A stretch of DNA of 46,826 nt from contig JADMJV010000008.1 of NCBI GenBank assembly GCA_018780265.1, forward strand, positions 22,830-69,655, written 5' to 3'. Below, one piece after another: positions 24,129 to 33,541 of the stretch. The notes under the pieces are model-generated. The model had not been told where the DNA came from. It ran no database searches and worked only from the letters and a program-made list of their open reading frames with translations. The stretch is from a bacterium (GTDB taxonomy: Bacteria; Vulcanimicrobiota; Xenobia; Xenobiales; JADMJV01). Position 1 is the stretch's first letter; each line of letters opens with the position of its first letter. The translations under genes and the position numbers were made by a program.

Positions 24129-25231
24129 CACACCTCCAACAGAATGCGGCTGGGGTTCTCGATACATTCCTTGATGCGCACCAGGAAGGAAACTGCTTCC
24201 CGACCGTCCACCAGCCGATGATCGTAGGTTAAAGCCAGATACATCATGGGCCGGGCCACCACCTGACCTTCGCGGACTACGGCGCGATCTTCGATCTTGT
24301 GCAGCCCCAGCACCCCGCTCTGGGGCGGATTGACAATGGGGGTTGAGAGCATGGACCCATAAACGCCGCCATTGCTGATAGTAAAGGTCCCGCCCTGGAG
24401 CTCTTCCAACTTAATTTTGCCGGTCTGGGCTCGCTGGCCAAAATCCTGTATGGCTTTCTCCACATCGGCAAAGCTCAGTCGCTCGGCATTGCGCAGCACG
24501 GGCACCAACAGCCCCTTGCCGCCGCCCACTGCCACCCCAATATCATAGTAGTTCTTATAGACCACACTGGAATCGCGAACCTCGGCATTGACCGACGGAA
24601 AGGCCTTGAGAGCCTCGATGGTAGCCTTCACAAAAAACGACATAAAACCCAGCTTGGTGCCGTGTTTGGCCACAAATTCGTTCTGGTAGCTCTTGCGCAA
24701 CTCCATCACGGCGCTCATGTCGACTTCGTTGAAGGTGGTCAGCAGGGCGGCCGTGGATTGAGACTCTACCAGTCGGCGGGCGATGGTCTTGCGCATAGGC
24801 GACATGGGAACGATTTCCTCACCGCGTGCCCCTGGCGATGGGGCCGGGACGGGGCGGACCACGTCCTGCTTGAGCACCTGACCGTCCTTGCCGCTGCCCG
24901 CTACCTGGCCGGCTTCCAGACCGGCCTGGGCCAGGGCCCGCCGGGCGGCCGGCCCTGGCTCCTTGACGGCCGGGGGCGCGATGACCGGGGCGGCTCCCTC
25001 CTCCATCGTGGCCAGCAAATCCCCAATCCCGGCGCTGGTGCCGGTAGCCAGAAGCACCTGGGTCAAGATGCCGGACACAGGAGCGGGCACTTCGACATTG
25101 ACTTTGTCCGTTTCCAGCACCACCAGAATGGTGTCCTGGGCCACGCTCTGGCCGGGCTGCACCAGCCACTCCCCCACCACAACCGTGGAGATTGATTCGC
25201 CCACCGAAGGGACTTTCAACTCGACTGCCAT
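24128..25231 (-). CDS. sucB: Dihydrolipoyllysine succinyltransferase, E2 of 2-oxoglutarate dehydrogenase
   Basis: 367 residues. The lipoyl domain (1-78) carries Lys43 in [10 protein letters not shown] linker rich in Ala and Pro and a weak E1/E3-binding motif (about 92-123, [11 protein letters not shown]) follow. The catalytic domain runs from about 140, with [13 protein letters not shown] and the active site DHRLVDG (His338). It is somewhat shorter than the usual 400 residues because the linkers are short. It moves the succinyl group from E1 to CoA and forms the core of the complex. AGGAG lies nine bases upstream of the ATG. It follows sucA by 19 bases. Confidence 0.95.
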   Translation of the reverse strand: MAVELKVPSVGESISTVVVGEWLVQPGQSVAQDTILVVLETDKVNVEVPAPVSGILTQVLLATGTSAGIGDLLATMEEGAAPVIAPPAVKEPGPAARRALAQAGLEAGQVAGSGKDGQVLKQDVVRPVPAPSPGARGEEIVPMSPMRKTIARRLVESQSTAALLTTFNEVDMSAVMELRKSYQNEFVAKHGTKLGFMSFFVKATIEALKAFPSVNAEVRDSSVVYKNYYDIGVAVGGGKGLLVPVLRNAERLSFADVEKAIQDFGQRAQTGKIKLEELQGGTFTISNGGVYGSMLSTPIVNPPQSGVLGLHKIEDRAVVREGQVVARPMMYLALTYDHRLVDGREAVSFLVRIKECIENPSRILLEV

Positions 25232-25250
25232 CTACACAAACTCCTTTAAC

Positions 25251-28022
25251 TTAAGTGGGAACGGCCATCTTGAAGGCCTGTTCAATCAGGGACGCCTGTT
25301 CGATCTTATGGCTGGCCCCAGAACCCGTGGCCGGGCTGGCCGACTCGGGCCGCGACAGAGGCAAGAACGGGTAGCGGTCGTATAATTTGTCATCAAATCT
25401 GCACCGGAGAAAGGGCATGGCTCCCATGTTGGCCGGCTCTTCCTGCACCCACAAGGCCGGGGTTGACTTGGGAAAGACCGACAGAGCCGACTTGAGCTGC
25501 TTGTCGGGAAAGGGATAGAGTTGCTCCACCCGGACAATGGCCACATCGTTGCGATTGTGTTGGCGCCGGTAGGCCTCCAGTTCGTAATAAAGCTTGCCAC
25601 TACACAGGAGCGCACGCGTCACGTTGCCAGACGGTCCCGCGCCGCAATCGGGCAACACCCGCTGAAAACTGCCCTCGGCCATCTCCTGCAGAGGAGTGAC
25701 ACATTCGGGGTGACGCAACAGGCTTTTGGGAGACATCACCACCAAAGGCTTTCGCAGAGGACGCAAAACCTGACGCCTCAAGCAGTGGAACAATTGACCC
25801 GGAGTGGTGAGATTGACCACCTGAATATTGTCTTCAGCGGCCATACCCAAAAATCGCTCCAGGCGGCCCGAACTATGTTCGGGTCCCTGCCCTTCGAAGC
25901 CATGGGGCAACAGCATGACCAGACCGTTCAGTCTCGACCACTTGTCCTCACCCGAGGCAATGAACTGATCGATGATCACCTGAGCCACGTTGACAAAGTC
26001 GCCAAACTGGGCCTCCCAGGCGGTCAACCCCTCGAGGCGGTCGACCGACAGGCCGTATTCAAAGCCCAGCACGGCAGTTTCCGTGAGGGGACTGTCCCAT
26101 ACCTGAAAACGCGCCTGATCGGAGCTCAGTTGGGTGCCGGGGATATACGGCTGGCCGTTCTCGTAGTCGTAGAAAATGGCGTGGCGGTGACTGAACGTAC
26201 CGCGGCCCACATCCTGGCCGGTGAGGCGCACGGGATAACCCTGCACCACCAGGCTGGCGTAGGCCAGATTCTCAGCGCTGCCCCAGTCCAACGACCGCTT
26301 ACCGGCAGCCATATCCTTGCGGGCTTCAAGCAACATCTTTTGCAATTTGGGATTGGGCGTAAATCCGGCCGGCACACTGGCCAACCTTTCCAAAAGACCG
26401 GCCAGAATGGCCCCGTCCACTTCGGTAGCCACCTCGGGAGTATCTTTGTCCAGCCCCCCCCGGTAACCGCCCTGCCTGGCCATCGATTGGTAGTCATAGT
26501 CCTTCTGGCGGGCCTTGGCCAGTTCGGCCTCCAGATACTCGCGCCGCTTGTGGGCAATATCGTCCACCTCATCGCGGGTCAAAGCGGGCTGAGGCACTTT
26601 CATCAGACTCTCTATATAACGCTCGCGAACCGAAGGCATCCGGGCGATCTGCTTGTACATCAACGGCTGTGTGTAGGTGGGATCGTCTCCCTCGTTGTGG
26701 CCACGTCGCCGATAGCACCACATGTCCACCACCACATCCTTGTGGAACTTCTTGCGGTATTCCATGGCCAGACGGATGGCCTGAGCCACCGCCTCAGGAT
26801 GCTCTCCATTAACGTGGATGATGGGAATCTGCAGCATTTTAGCCACGTCGGTGGGATACAGACCCGAGCGCGCCTGCCGCGGGGAAGTGGTAAATCCGAC
26901 CTGATTGTTGACGATGATGTGAATGGTGCCACCCACCGAATAGCCGGGGATTTCGCTCAAATTGAGCATCTCCTGAACCACGCCCTGGCCGGCGAAAGCG
27001 GCATCGCCGTGAATGACAATGCCCATCACCCGCGCGTGCGAGCCCGCACCCAGAACCTCCTGACGGGCCCGCACCCGGCCCAGTACCACCGCACCCACAA
27101 ACTCCAGGTGGGAAGGGTTGAAGCACAGGGCAAGTTCGATCTTCTTGTCGGTGGAGGTGGTCCACACGCTACGGTGGCCCAGATGGTATTTCACGTCGCC
27201 CCGTCCAAAGTGAAGCTCGGGGTTGGTGTCGTCAAATTCTCGAAAAATCTGGCCCGGATCTTTCTGCATGATGTTGGCCATCACGTTGAGTCGGCCGCGA
27301 TGAGCCATGCCAATGACGATATCCTCGATGCCAAACTCGCCCGCGTCTTCCAGGGCCAAATCGAGAAGCGGAATCAGACTCTCGGCCCCTTCCAGCCCGA
27401 ACCGCTTGGCGCCCACATACTTTTTGTGGATAAACTCCTCAAACATCTCGGCATCGGTCAAACGAGTCAGAATACGAATCTGCTCGGAGTGACTCAAAGA
27501 GCGAACATTCTGGGTGGTTTCCATGGTCTGCTGCAGCCAGAATTTGGGTTCCGGATCATCGATGTGCATGTACTGCACACCCACCGCACGGCAGTAGGTG
27601 TTATGCAAAATCTGCAGGATGTGCTGGAGCGGAACCGGGTCTGGCAATCCCAGCGAAAGGGCCCAAAAACGCGTCTGCAGGTCGCCTTCGGTCAATCCGT
27701 AATGGGACAACTGCAATTCGGGAAAGGGTGCCGGTTCGCTCCCCAGCGGGTCCAGTTGGGCGGTGCGGTGCCCTCGCACCCGGTATGCGCGAATCAACTG
27801 GTCCACCCGTTCCTGTCGGTAGGCGTCCCCTTCCTTGCTGGAGGGAGGATTGAAAATCGTGCCGGGCCGATAGCTGGGCCCCAAAGCCAGTGGCTGACCG
27901 TTTATGCCCATGTGCTCGAAATAAGCACGCCAGGTCGGGTCGACCGTGGCCGGGTCCCGTTGATACTGTCGCAGTACATCCTCGACAAAATCAAGGTTAT
28001 CGGCGTTAATCCAATGACTCAT
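25251..28022 (-). CDS. sucA: 2-oxoglutarate dehydrogenase E1 component
   Basis: 923 residues, full length for the family. The N-terminal 40 residues (FVEDVLRQYQRDP, WRAYFE) match the E2-contact segment. Then ILTRLTDAEMFEEFIHKKYVGAKRFGLEG, GMAHRGRLNVMANIM, HFGRGDVKYHLGH with the active-site His, and a thiamine-diphosphate motif GDAAFAGQGVVQEMLNLS. The C-terminal half has FSHRHAIFYD and VLGFEYGLS. It decarboxylates 2-oxoglutarate and loads succinyl on the E2 lipoyl arm. AGGAG precedes the ATG. It starts only eight bases after the gor-like gene, so the four genes form one operon. Shows that a full oxidative citric acid cycle step is present. Confidence 0.97.
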   Translation of the reverse strand: MSHWINADNLDFVEDVLRQYQRDPATVDPTWRAYFEHMGINGQPLALGPSYRPGTIFNPPSSKEGDAYRQERVDQLIRAYRVRGHRTAQLDPLGSEPAPFPELQLSHYGLTEGDLQTRFWALSLGLPDPVPLQHILQILHNTYCRAVGVQYMHIDDPEPKFWLQQTMETTQNVRSLSHSEQIRILTRLTDAEMFEEFIHKKYVGAKRFGLEGAESLIPLLDLALEDAGEFGIEDIVIGMAHRGRLNVMANIMQKDPGQIFREFDDTNPELHFGRGDVKYHLGHRSVWTTSTDKKIELALCFNPSHLEFVGAVVLGRVRARQEVLGAGSHARVMGIVIHGDAAFAGQGVVQEMLNLSEIPGYSVGGTIHIIVNNQVGFTTSPRQARSGLYPTDVAKMLQIPIIHVNGEHPEAVAQAIRLAMEYRKKFHKDVVVDMWCYRRRGHNEGDDPTYTQPLMYKQIARMPSVRERYIESLMKVPQPALTRDEVDDIAHKRREYLEAELAKARQKDYDYQSMARQGGYRGGLDKDTPEVATEVDGAILAGLLERLASVPAGFTPNPKLQKMLLEARKDMAAGKRSLDWGSAENLAYASLVVQGYPVRLTGQDVGRGTFSHRHAIFYDYENGQPYIPGTQLSSDQARFQVWDSPLTETAVLGFEYGLSVDRLEGLTAWEAQFGDFVNVAQVIIDQFIASGEDKWSRLNGLVMLLPHGFEGQGPEHSSGRLERFLGMAAEDNIQVVNLTTPGQLFHCLRRQVLRPLRKPLVVMSPKSLLRHPECVTPLQEMAEGSFQRVLPDCGAGPSGNVTRALLCSGKLYYELEAYRRQHNRNDVAIVRVEQLYPFPDKQLKSALSVFPKSTPALWVQEEPANMGAMPFLRCRFDDKLYDRYPFLPLSRPESASPATGSGASHKIEQASLIEQAFKMAVPT

Positions 28023-28030
28023 GGGTTCTC

Positions 28031-29383
28031 CTACACCGGGTCGCGCAGCAGCACGAACTCCTCGGCGGCCGTTGGGTGGACAGCCACGGTGCGATCAAAG
28101 TCCGCTTTGCTCGCCCCACAGGACAAGGCAATTGCCAGGGCCTGAATGATTTCGGGCGCGTCCGAGCCTACCATGTGGCAGCCCAGCACCCGCTGGTCGG
28201 ATCGTCGAACCACCAGTTTCATCATAACTTTTTCCGGCTTGTCCGGCAGAGTGTATTTCATGGGACGGAAGCGTGTGCGGTAGATTTCGACGTCCCCCGG
28301 ATGGGCGCTCTCCGCCTGAGCCTGAGTCAGACCCACCGTGCCAACGGCCGGTTGGGTAAAAACGGCCGTGGCCACCTGGGCCGGGTTATAGAGGACCTCG
28401 GAACCGTTGAACAACCGCTCGGCCAGGGCTCTCCCCTGAGCGATGGCATAAGGCGTCAGTTGAATACCGCCCACACAGTCGCCAATGGCAAAGATCCCTT
28501 CGACATTGGTCTGGCAGCGCTCGTCGATAAGCACTTCGCCGTCCCGACCCACAGCCACCCCAACCTCCGAGAGTCCCAGCGAGGCTGTATTGGGAACCCG
28601 ACCGGTGGCGGCCACAAAAACATTCGCCTTCCATTGTCCCTGATCGGAGTCGACCAGGATGCTTCCGTCAACCTCTTTTTGCAAACTCTGTAAGCGCGCC
28701 CCGGTGACAAACTTGACCCCTCGACTCTCCATCTGCTCCATCAGGGTGGTGCGCACGTCCACGTCAAACTCGGGCAAAGGCAAGGGACTGCGAAACATGA
28801 CCGTGACCTGACTACCCAGGCCCTGAAAAATCCCCGCGAATTCGAGCCCAATATAGCCGCTCCCCATGAGCGTGATGCTGGCGGGCAGACTCTCCAGTTC
28901 AAAGAGGTCGTCAGAAGTCAGCGCCAGTTCGATGCCCGGAGCGCAGGGCAGAAACGCCTTCCCGCCCACTGCGATGGCCAAATACCTGGCGCTGACCCGC
29001 TGACTCCCGACCTCAACAGTATTCTTGTCGACCAGTCGGGCGCTGCCGTCCAGGCGGGCCACGCCCGAACCATCCAACAGGCGACTGTAGACCCCGTTGA
29101 GACGATCCAACTCCTTGTCCTTGTTGGAAATGAGTCGAGACCAGTCGAAAGCGGGCGCTGCGGTTTCAAAACCATAGCCGGGAAGGAGAGCCAGTTCGGA
29201 GCGCAGGGCACTGGCGTAGACCAGCAGTTTCTTGGGCACACAACCGCGATGGACACAGGTGCCCCCGTAGGCGGATTGTTCACACACAGCCACCCGAGCG
29301 CAATGAAGGGCGGCGCGCCGGGCCAGTCCTACTCCCCCAGAACCGGCTCCGATCACTACCAGATCGTAATCATATTGAGCCAT
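28031..29383 (-). CDS. Glutathione-reductase-like FAD disulfide oxidoreductase
   Basis: 450 residues from the ATG at 29383 (AGGGG upstream); a longer frame to 29617 would overlap the divergent protease region. FAD motif GAGSGG, redox pair C43/C48 in GGTCVHRGCVPKKLLVYAS, NAD(P) motif GSGYIGLEFAG, AIGDC, and C-terminal HPTAAEEFVLL: all follow glutathione reductase rather than lipoamide dehydrogenase. The loop after the second strand of the NAD(P) domain is FRSPLPLPEFD. The first Arg that holds the NADPH 2'-phosphate is kept but the second is Pro. So cofactor choice may differ. It heads the sucA-sucB-lpd operon, an unusual place. The substrate may be glutathione or another disulfide. Confidence 0.85.
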   Translation of the reverse strand: MAQYDYDLVVIGAGSGGVGLARRAALHCARVAVCEQSAYGGTCVHRGCVPKKLLVYASALRSELALLPGYGFETAAPAFDWSRLISNKDKELDRLNGVYSRLLDGSGVARLDGSARLVDKNTVEVGSQRVSARYLAIAVGGKAFLPCAPGIELALTSDDLFELESLPASITLMGSGYIGLEFAGIFQGLGSQVTVMFRSPLPLPEFDVDVRTTLMEQMESRGVKFVTGARLQSLQKEVDGSILVDSDQGQWKANVFVAATGRVPNTASLGLSEVGVAVGRDGEVLIDERCQTNVEGIFAIGDCVGGIQLTPYAIAQGRALAERLFNGSEVLYNPAQVATAVFTQPAVGTVGLTQAQAESAHPGDVEIYRTRFRPMKYTLPDKPEKVMMKLVVRRSDQRVLGCHMVGSDAPEIIQALAIALSCGASKADFDRTVAVHPTAAEEFVLLRDPV

Positions 29384-29609
29384 GCAAACCCCTTTGCGTC
29401 CTGCCAGTCGAGTCCTCCCCACCCGACACAGGAAAGCAAGAATGGGCGCGGCCCAACGAGTTGCGCGTCTGCAAATGAGCGTCGCAACACCCCAGTCGCC
29501 AGCCGTCAACCTGAAGTTCACGCTGGCTGGAATTTTTGACGCTGGCTTGATGGTGAATCCATGGCTTGCACCTAGTTTTCGGAGACCACTTGAAAGGCGC
29601 ATATCCATC

Positions 29610-30839
29610 ATGAACATTCCCCAACCCGGCCGACACAGTAGGAGAGACTATCGCCCTGGAGAGTTGTTGGTTCGGTTGCAGCCCGGCGCCGGTTTCAGCG
29701 CCGATGTACTCGACCAACTGGGTGGGGAGGTGTTGCATCGTTTTGAATTTCCCACCGCCAACCTTATGAAGGGCGGCGAGATGCTACATCTCCAATTACC
29801 CAAGGGCACCACAACAGCCGAGGCCATGGCCGCCCTGGAGCACGACCCGCGCGTGACGTATGCGGCCCCCAACGACATCATCCATGTTGACCAGGGTCTG
29901 GCCGGAAAGACTTCTGTTCCCAATGACCTGGACAAGAAGTTGTGGGGTCTTCAGGCCATCCAGTCTCCCGCAGCCTGGGAAACCACCCGTGGCTCGCGCA
30001 ACGGTCCTGTTATTGCCGTTTTGGACACTGGTTGCGACGTCAATCATCCCGACCTGAGAGACAATTTGTGGACCAATCCCAAGGAGATCCCAGGTAACGG
30101 ACTAGACGATGACGGCAACGGTGTGGTTGATGACGTGCACGGATTTTTCCCCAAGGAAAACAACGGCAACCTGACCGATAAACTGGGACATGGTAGCCAC
30201 ACTGCCGGAACCATTGGAGCCGTTGGCAACAATGGTCAGGGCATTACAGGCATCAATTGGGAAGCTCAGATCATGCCCATCAAGATCTTTGACAGCCAGG
30301 GCCAGACCGACGTGGCCCTGATCGCTCGGGGGCTTGAGTATGCCGCCCGGCACGGGGCTCGCATTACCTCCAACTCGTGGGGCGGCACCGAGCCCAATCC
30401 GGCCCTAGAAGATGCCTTCAAGAGCTGCCCGGCCTTGCACATCGCGGCCTGCGGCAATAGTGGGCTCGATACCGACATTGTCCCTCACTACCCCAGCTCC
30501 ATCCCGCTAGCCAACATGATCTCAGTGGCCGCCAGCGACCGTCGCGATCGGCTGGCCAGCTTCAGCAATTTCGGGGCGGAATCGGTGGACCTGGCGGCCC
30601 CCGGAGTGGACATTTATTCGACGTTTCCCAAAGGAAGATACAAGACCCAGAGCGGCACTTCGATGGCCTGCCCCCACGTAAGTGGCGTCGCAGCTTTGAT
30701 CGCCACTGCCTACCCTGAGGCCAGCCACGAAGAGATTCGTTCTCGCCTGCTGGAGGGGGTCGATCTCAGTCCCTCCTTACGGGGCAAGGTGGCTTCGGGC
30801 GGGCGTCTTAATGCGGCCAAGGCGCTGGCGCCGCGCTGA
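29610..30839 (+). CDS. Subtilisin-like serine protease (S8) without signal peptide
   Basis: 409 residues from the ATG at 29610. The longer frame to 29382 overlaps the gor-like gene start and has no family support. Residues 1-95 resemble the propeptide of fervidolysin-type proteases (PGELLVRLQPGAG to VTYAAPNDIIH). Catalytic residues: Asp139 in AVLDTGCDVNHPDL, His194 in GHGSHTAG, Ser351 in SGTSMACPHVSG, with oxyanion Asn283 in CGNSG. The loop GNGLDDDGNGVVDD is a known calcium-binding pattern in subtilases. Proteases of this kind are nearly always exported, but the N-terminus (MNIPQPGRHSRRDYRP) has no hydrophobic segment. Export by another route, or an intracellular role, must be considered. Confidence 0.9.
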   Translation: MNIPQPGRHSRRDYRPGELLVRLQPGAGFSADVLDQLGGEVLHRFEFPTANLMKGGEMLHLQLPKGTTTAEAMAALEHDPRVTYAAPNDIIHVDQGLAGKTSVPNDLDKKLWGLQAIQSPAAWETTRGSRNGPVIAVLDTGCDVNHPDLRDNLWTNPKEIPGNGLDDDGNGVVDDVHGFFPKENNGNLTDKLGHGSHTAGTIGAVGNNGQGITGINWEAQIMPIKIFDSQGQTDVALIARGLEYAARHGARITSNSWGGTEPNPALEDAFKSCPALHIAACGNSGLDTDIVPHYPSSIPLANMISVAASDRRDRLASFSNFGAESVDLAAPGVDIYSTFPKGRYKTQSGTSMACPHVSGVAALIATAYPEASHEEIRSRLLEGVDLSPSLRGKVASGGRLNAAKALAPR

Positions 30840-30885
30840 GCCCGAACCTGGGAGCGCAGGAGCATGGGGGTGTCGTCCGGAATGC

Positions 30886-30898
30886 CCCCCATCGGGGG
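30886..30898 (+). promoter_or_regulatory. Small hairpin over the ribosome binding site of the GAF protein gene
   Basis: CCCCC (30886-30890) pairs with GGGGG (30894-30898) around ATC. The G-run is the best Shine-Dalgarno-like sequence for the ATG at 30906, seven bases away, so pairing would hide it. Confidence 0.3.
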
Positions 30899-30905
30899 AT
30901 TTTCC

Positions 30906-32132
30906 ATGGCCGTCAAGCAAAGAAGACTATCTGACCGTTTTGCGTTCGCTTCTCAGCTACAGTCCGTCAAGAATGAACGCGATCTGTTGACCATCACCCG
31001 GGACGAAGTCGAGCGAACGACCGGCTACCATCGCTGCTGGCTCTATTTGCTGACTCCCGACCGCAGCGCCTTCGAACTGATGGACGTGGCCGGACCCGTT
31101 CCCTCGGAGTTTCACGAACACTGTCTGATTTTGCCCGTGGCCGGTGATAGCATGCTGGAAGAGATCGCGACCGGCACGGAGCCGGTGGTAGTGGTGGATG
31201 CCCGTCTCGATCCGCGCACGGATCAGGAGATGGTCAAGAAAACCGGCAGTGTGACCTTGATCACCATTCCGGTCAGGCTGCCGGACTATCCCCTGGGAGG
31301 GATGGGAACCGGCACTTTCACCGAAGAGGGAGCGCGCCCGCCCACGGAAGAGGAATTGCTAACCCTGGTGGACATTGCTGATCAGGTGGCCATCGCGCTG
31401 GCCCGTATTCGCAATCAGGCGCAACGTCAATCGGCCCAGCGCGAGCAAGACCGTCTGCTCTTCCACCTGGCTCAGTTGAAGAGGCAGGAGAGCGCGGTGG
31501 TTCTGGCTTCGGGACTGGTCCAGGAACAGAGTCAACTGTTGGATGCGGCGCTGGGCTGCCTGGCCAAACTGGAGGAGGAAGGGTTGAATCCGGCCCAAGC
31601 GTCCGATTTACGAAACCTGCGGCGCACTCTGGAACAGATGCGCGAATTATCGGCTCCTCTGGCCAAGTTTGGAAAGCGGCGCCCGGCCGAGATCCTGCCG
31701 GTGGATCTCAATGACAGGCTGACGGAGATTCTCTCGATAGTATCGCGCTTGCTGCCCTCGGGAATGGTCGTGCAAACGGAATTCGAGGCCAACCTGCCCA
31801 AGGTTCTGGGTGATCCGTCGATGCTGGACGACGTCTTTCTGAATTTATTGCTAACGGCCAAAGAGTATCTGCCGCCCGGTGCGACTCTCAGCCTGCATAC
31901 GCGGGCCAACGAGGGCTGGGTGGAAAGCGAAATGCGCCTGTCCGGCCTACCTTCCACTTTCGCAGTCGGGTCCGGTCTTGAGATGAACCTGGACTGGGAT
32001 CTGTGCGACTATATCCTACGCCAACACCAGGGCAGCCTGGAGTGTGACAGCTCAAGCCCGATTTATCGGTGCCTGGTTCGATTGCCCGCTCAGCGTGACG
32101 GGGCCCGTCGGAGCCGACCAGGCAACGGGTAG
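30906..32132 (+). CDS. GAF-domain protein with a degenerate histidine-kinase core
   Basis: 408 residues from ATG 30906; an ATG at 30864 in the same frame is also possible. Residues 10-180 form a GAF domain (NERDLLTITRDEVERTTGY at its start, ADQVAIALARIRNQAQ at its end). A helical region follows where a HisKA domain would be, but it lacks a phospho-acceptor His (VVLASGLVQEQSQLL). The ATPase-like end keeps VFLNLLLTAKEYLP, with Thr in place of the Mg-binding Asn of the N-box, and has no DxGxG. It therefore looks like a pseudokinase, able to sense through GAF but not to phosphorylate. No membrane segment. Partner unknown. It lies 66 bases after the subtilase. Confidence 0.75.
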   Translation: MAVKQRRLSDRFAFASQLQSVKNERDLLTITRDEVERTTGYHRCWLYLLTPDRSAFELMDVAGPVPSEFHEHCLILPVAGDSMLEEIATGTEPVVVVDARLDPRTDQEMVKKTGSVTLITIPVRLPDYPLGGMGTGTFTEEGARPPTEEELLTLVDIADQVAIALARIRNQAQRQSAQREQDRLLFHLAQLKRQESAVVLASGLVQEQSQLLDAALGCLAKLEEEGLNPAQASDLRNLRRTLEQMRELSAPLAKFGKRRPAEILPVDLNDRLTEILSIVSRLLPSGMVVQTEFEANLPKVLGDPSMLDDVFLNLLLTAKEYLPPGATLSLHTRANEGWVESEMRLSGLPSTFAVGSGLEMNLDWDLCDYILRQHQGSLECDSSSPIYRCLVRLPAQRDGARRSRPGNG

Positions 32133-32147
32133 ATGGGCCTGACGCTG

Positions 32148-33278
32148 CTACAAAATCTTGCGTCGGATCATCACTTCCTCGATCAGGACACCCCATTCTC
32201 TGCCTAACAGTCGGTCGGCCTCAAGCAGGCTCAAGGCAGCATCCCGGTAGGAAAATTTTTGGGTGGGGGCCGTCTTGGAGACGAATTTGCCATAAATCTT
32301 GAGCAGTTCCTCATTGGCTTGCTCCAGGGCGCCGGTCGGTGACAACCCTGATTGACTGAGCCGGGCTGTCATTTTCTGTAAAATCTCATAGGTAGCGCCC
32401 GTCCAGATTTGTGAAAAGCTGTGGGCGTCGGCCCAAAGTTCTTGGGGGGACCGGGTTGGCTGCTTGGGCAGTTGGGCGGGGTCTACCCACACCTGATCGT
32501 TGATGGCCGTTCGCAGCCAGGGGCCTCCGTTATGGTCTGGTTTGCCGCCCATGGCTTCGATGCGGTGGTTGATCCCTGTTCCGAATTCCTCGGCGAGGTC
32601 GGAGATCGAGTTGTGGCGGCAAAGGTCGCCCCCAGTTTCCTCGATTACCTGTGCCGCCATACCGGGCATTTTGAGGTGCATAAGCAGACAAAAGACGTCG
32701 CTGAAAGCTTCCAGAAATGCGGCCCCTTCGAAGGACCAGAATCCTGGCTCATTGTACTGGGGGCGGAAGCGGTCCAGGATGGCGTGCCCCTGCTCATGGG
32801 CCACCAGTTCACTGGACATCCCGGCATAGACCATTTGTCGGGTAATCGGGTCGCGGTTGTGGAAAAAATAGAAGCCGGGTTGGTGCATGTTGGCGGAGTG
32901 CCCGTTGGAATAGAAGCAATTAAAACCCTGATCGTAGTCGGGGTAAATGGGCAATCTGACCTGTCCGCTGGACCAATTGGGCGGCACCAGGTCACAGTAG
33001 GTCTTGAAAAGGTCAAAGTTCCGCTGAAGATTGGCCAGGATGCTGGCGGGCACGAAGCGTTCCGGGTCTTGCACTTCATACACATACTGCCCTTGCCGGT
33101 TGGCCTCCAACCTGTCGGTCAGTTCGAAGTCCGCGGATTGCAGGTTGTGATCTTTGACTTCCACCTGCAGGCTTACCCAATCGATCTGAGAGCCCTTCAC
33201 GCTTGGGTCCTGTCGCTTGAGTGAGAATTGGGCCGACTGGGCTGCGGACGGCATGGGCCGGTTGGGGGTGATGTTCAT
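32148..33278 (-). CDS. Gluzincin-like zinc metallopeptidase without signal peptide
   Basis: 376 residues; AGGAG seven bases before the ATG. HEQGH (161-165) is the zinc-binding HExxH motif, and E190 in FLEAFSDVF is the third ligand in the ExxSD form of thermolysin-like gluzincins. Downstream HSFSQIWTGATYEIL matches the segment that carries a transition-state His in M4/M36 peptidases. The first 30 residues (MNITPNRPMPSAAQSAQFSL) are polar and Pro/Ala rich, without a signal peptide, and there is no long propeptide. It probably cleaves peptides, but the substrate is unknown. Divergent from the beta-rich protein at 33542 with a 263-base spacer, so the two may be co-regulated. Confidence 0.78.
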   Translation of the reverse strand: MNITPNRPMPSAAQSAQFSLKRQDPSVKGSQIDWVSLQVEVKDHNLQSADFELTDRLEANRQGQYVYEVQDPERFVPASILANLQRNFDLFKTYCDLVPPNWSSGQVRLPIYPDYDQGFNCFYSNGHSANMHQPGFYFFHNRDPITRQMVYAGMSSELVAHEQGHAILDRFRPQYNEPGFWSFEGAAFLEAFSDVFCLLMHLKMPGMAAQVIEETGGDLCRHNSISDLAEEFGTGINHRIEAMGGKPDHNGGPWLRTAINDQVWVDPAQLPKQPTRSPQELWADAHSFSQIWTGATYEILQKMTARLSQSGLSPTGALEQANEELLKIYGKFVSKTAPTQKFSYRDAALSLLEADRLLGREWGVLIEEVMIRRKIL

Positions 33279-33460
33279 GGGCCGTCTCCTATCGATCTGC
33301 TTTGCCCGGTTCTATCCTGGAGGGCCGCTCGGAGCCGTGATTAGCCCGTCAATTCGGGCGGGCGATTGTGAACAGCGAGTTACCGTGCGCTGCCCCGACT
33401 CGGCGGCATTTAACAGTCCGTTCATATCCCTGCGAAGCTTTTCACCGGTCCATGACGGCG

Positions 33461-33470
33461 GGGATATCCC
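33461..33470. promoter_or_regulatory. GGGATATCCC palindrome in the divergent spacer
   Basis: A perfect 10-base palindrome about 70 bases before the beta-rich protein gene and 180 bases before the metallopeptidase gene. It is a possible shared operator. A half copy (ATATCCC) occurs at 33424-33430. Confidence 0.25.
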
Positions 33471-33541
33471 GAACTCATAGAGTGGCCCCCAGGATCGCCA
33501 GAAGTGGTGGTCTTTCACACACCACACATTGGAGAACACAC

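Noticed and set aside
25521..28145. An 874-codon open frame antisense to sucA
   Set aside because: It lies fully on the reverse of a well-recognised gene, shows no domain, and long antisense frames are expected in GC-rich coding DNA with strong third-position bias.
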